A DNA stretch of 13,108 nucleotides from JAPUDQ01 sp964552765 (lineage in GTDB: Bacteria > Patescibacteriota > Saccharimonadia > Saccharimonadales > Saccharimonadaceae). The notes beneath the pieces are model-generated. The model did no database searches and had not been told where the DNA came from. It worked only from the letters and a program-made list of their open reading frames with translations. The stretch is taken from NCBI GenBank assembly GCA_964552765.1, contig CAZKIA010000018.1, positions 1 to 13,108 of the forward strand, given 5' to 3'. The position numbers were made by a program, and so were the translations under genes. Below, one piece after another: positions 12,927-13,108 of the stretch. Each line of letters begins with the position of its first letter. Position 1 is the stretch's first letter.

Positions 12927-13108
12927 CTAGCCCCGCAAGGCTTCATCGATAGCGGGTCGGTCAAAACCAAGGATGGTTTTGTCACCGATAGTAATAACAG
13001 GAACGCCGCGGAAATCACCACCCATGCGCTCCATAACTTCTTTCATAGCGGCCGAATCTGTCTCAACATTCTTTTCATCAAATGAGACCTTGTGGTCTTC
13101 GAGATATT
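12927..13108 (-). CDS. Glutaredoxin-like protein, C-terminal part
   Basis: The last 59 residues are present; the N terminus lies beyond the window. The segment EKNVETDSAAMKEV, then GVPVITIGDKTILGFDRPAI, matches the glutaredoxin/NrdH C-terminal half: the cis-proline TVP-like turn (GVPVITIG) that lines the active site, and the GFDR segment that normally reads GF..  and helps bind glutathione or the partner protein. The CxxC redox motif would be in the missing part. Families of this size (about 75-80 aa) reduce ribonucleotide reductase or other disulfides in the cytoplasm; which donor it uses cannot be seen. The stop is followed by a gene-free stretch leading to the ncRNA promoter. Confidence 0.85.
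   Translation of the reverse strand, partial: YLEDHKVSFDEKNVETDSAAMKEVMERMGGDFRGVPVITIGDKTILGFDRPAIDEALRG

Noticed and set aside
1..13108. CRISPR arrays, insertion sequences, integrase or phage genes, toxin-antitoxin pairs.
   Set aside because: No spaced direct repeats, transposase motifs or recognisable mobile or defence genes were seen on either strand.

Overview
The window looks like chromosomal DNA of a Patescibacteria (CPR) bacterium, most likely Candidatus Saccharibacteria (TM7). This is an inference from three things: compact gene packing, divergent versions of nucleotide-kinase families, and start codons placed almost directly behind -10 promoter boxes with no Shine-Dalgarno. TGA acts as a normal stop (for example at 3743-3745 and 6720-6722), which argues against the SR1/Gracilibacteria code.

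Left part (1-3426, all minus strand): an xth/exoA DNA-repair nuclease; a divergent guanylate-kinase-like P-loop protein overlapping a ribokinase/YjeF-C-like protein by 8 nt; an unrecognised 305-aa protein with a possible PD-(D/E)XK signature; and at the edge the first 24 codons of another gene that seems to begin a P-loop. Middle (3479-5186): a stand-alone 66-aa basic small protein with its own promoter, Shine-Dalgarno and strong terminator-type hairpin; a divergent cytidylate-kinase-like gene; and smpB (trans-translation), convergent with it by a 4-nt stop overlap.

Carbohydrate block (5187-10262): a glycogen-debranching/amylo-1,6-glucosidase-like protein translationally coupled to a GT4 glycosyltransferase; a membrane-anchored clan GH-A-like glycoside hydrolase pointing back at it; and, divergent from that, a second GT4 enzyme resembling diacylglycerol glucosyltransferases. 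A 100-N assembly gap (7700-7799) truncates the 3' ends of the first GT4 and of the hydrolase. Together these suggest glycolipid or surface-glycan synthesis and trimming. Right part (10259-13108): a CobA/BtuR-type cobalamin adenosyltransferase divergent from an ABC-F ATPase, and the C-terminal part of a glutaredoxin-like protein at the right edge.

The most striking element lies between the ABC-F gene and the glutaredoxin. A near-consensus minus-strand promoter (TTGACA, 18-bp spacer, extended -10 TATAAT) drives about 290 nt made almost wholly of consecutive hairpins plus a 14-bp long-range helix, closed by a textbook intrinsic terminator. I could not match it to RNase P RNA, tmRNA, SRP RNA, 6S RNA or a tRNA, and I report it as a candidate undescribed structured ncRNA. 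A second theme is near-uniform leaderless architecture: five genes or ORFs have exactly 6 nt between a -10 box and the ATG, and several more have 7-12 nt.
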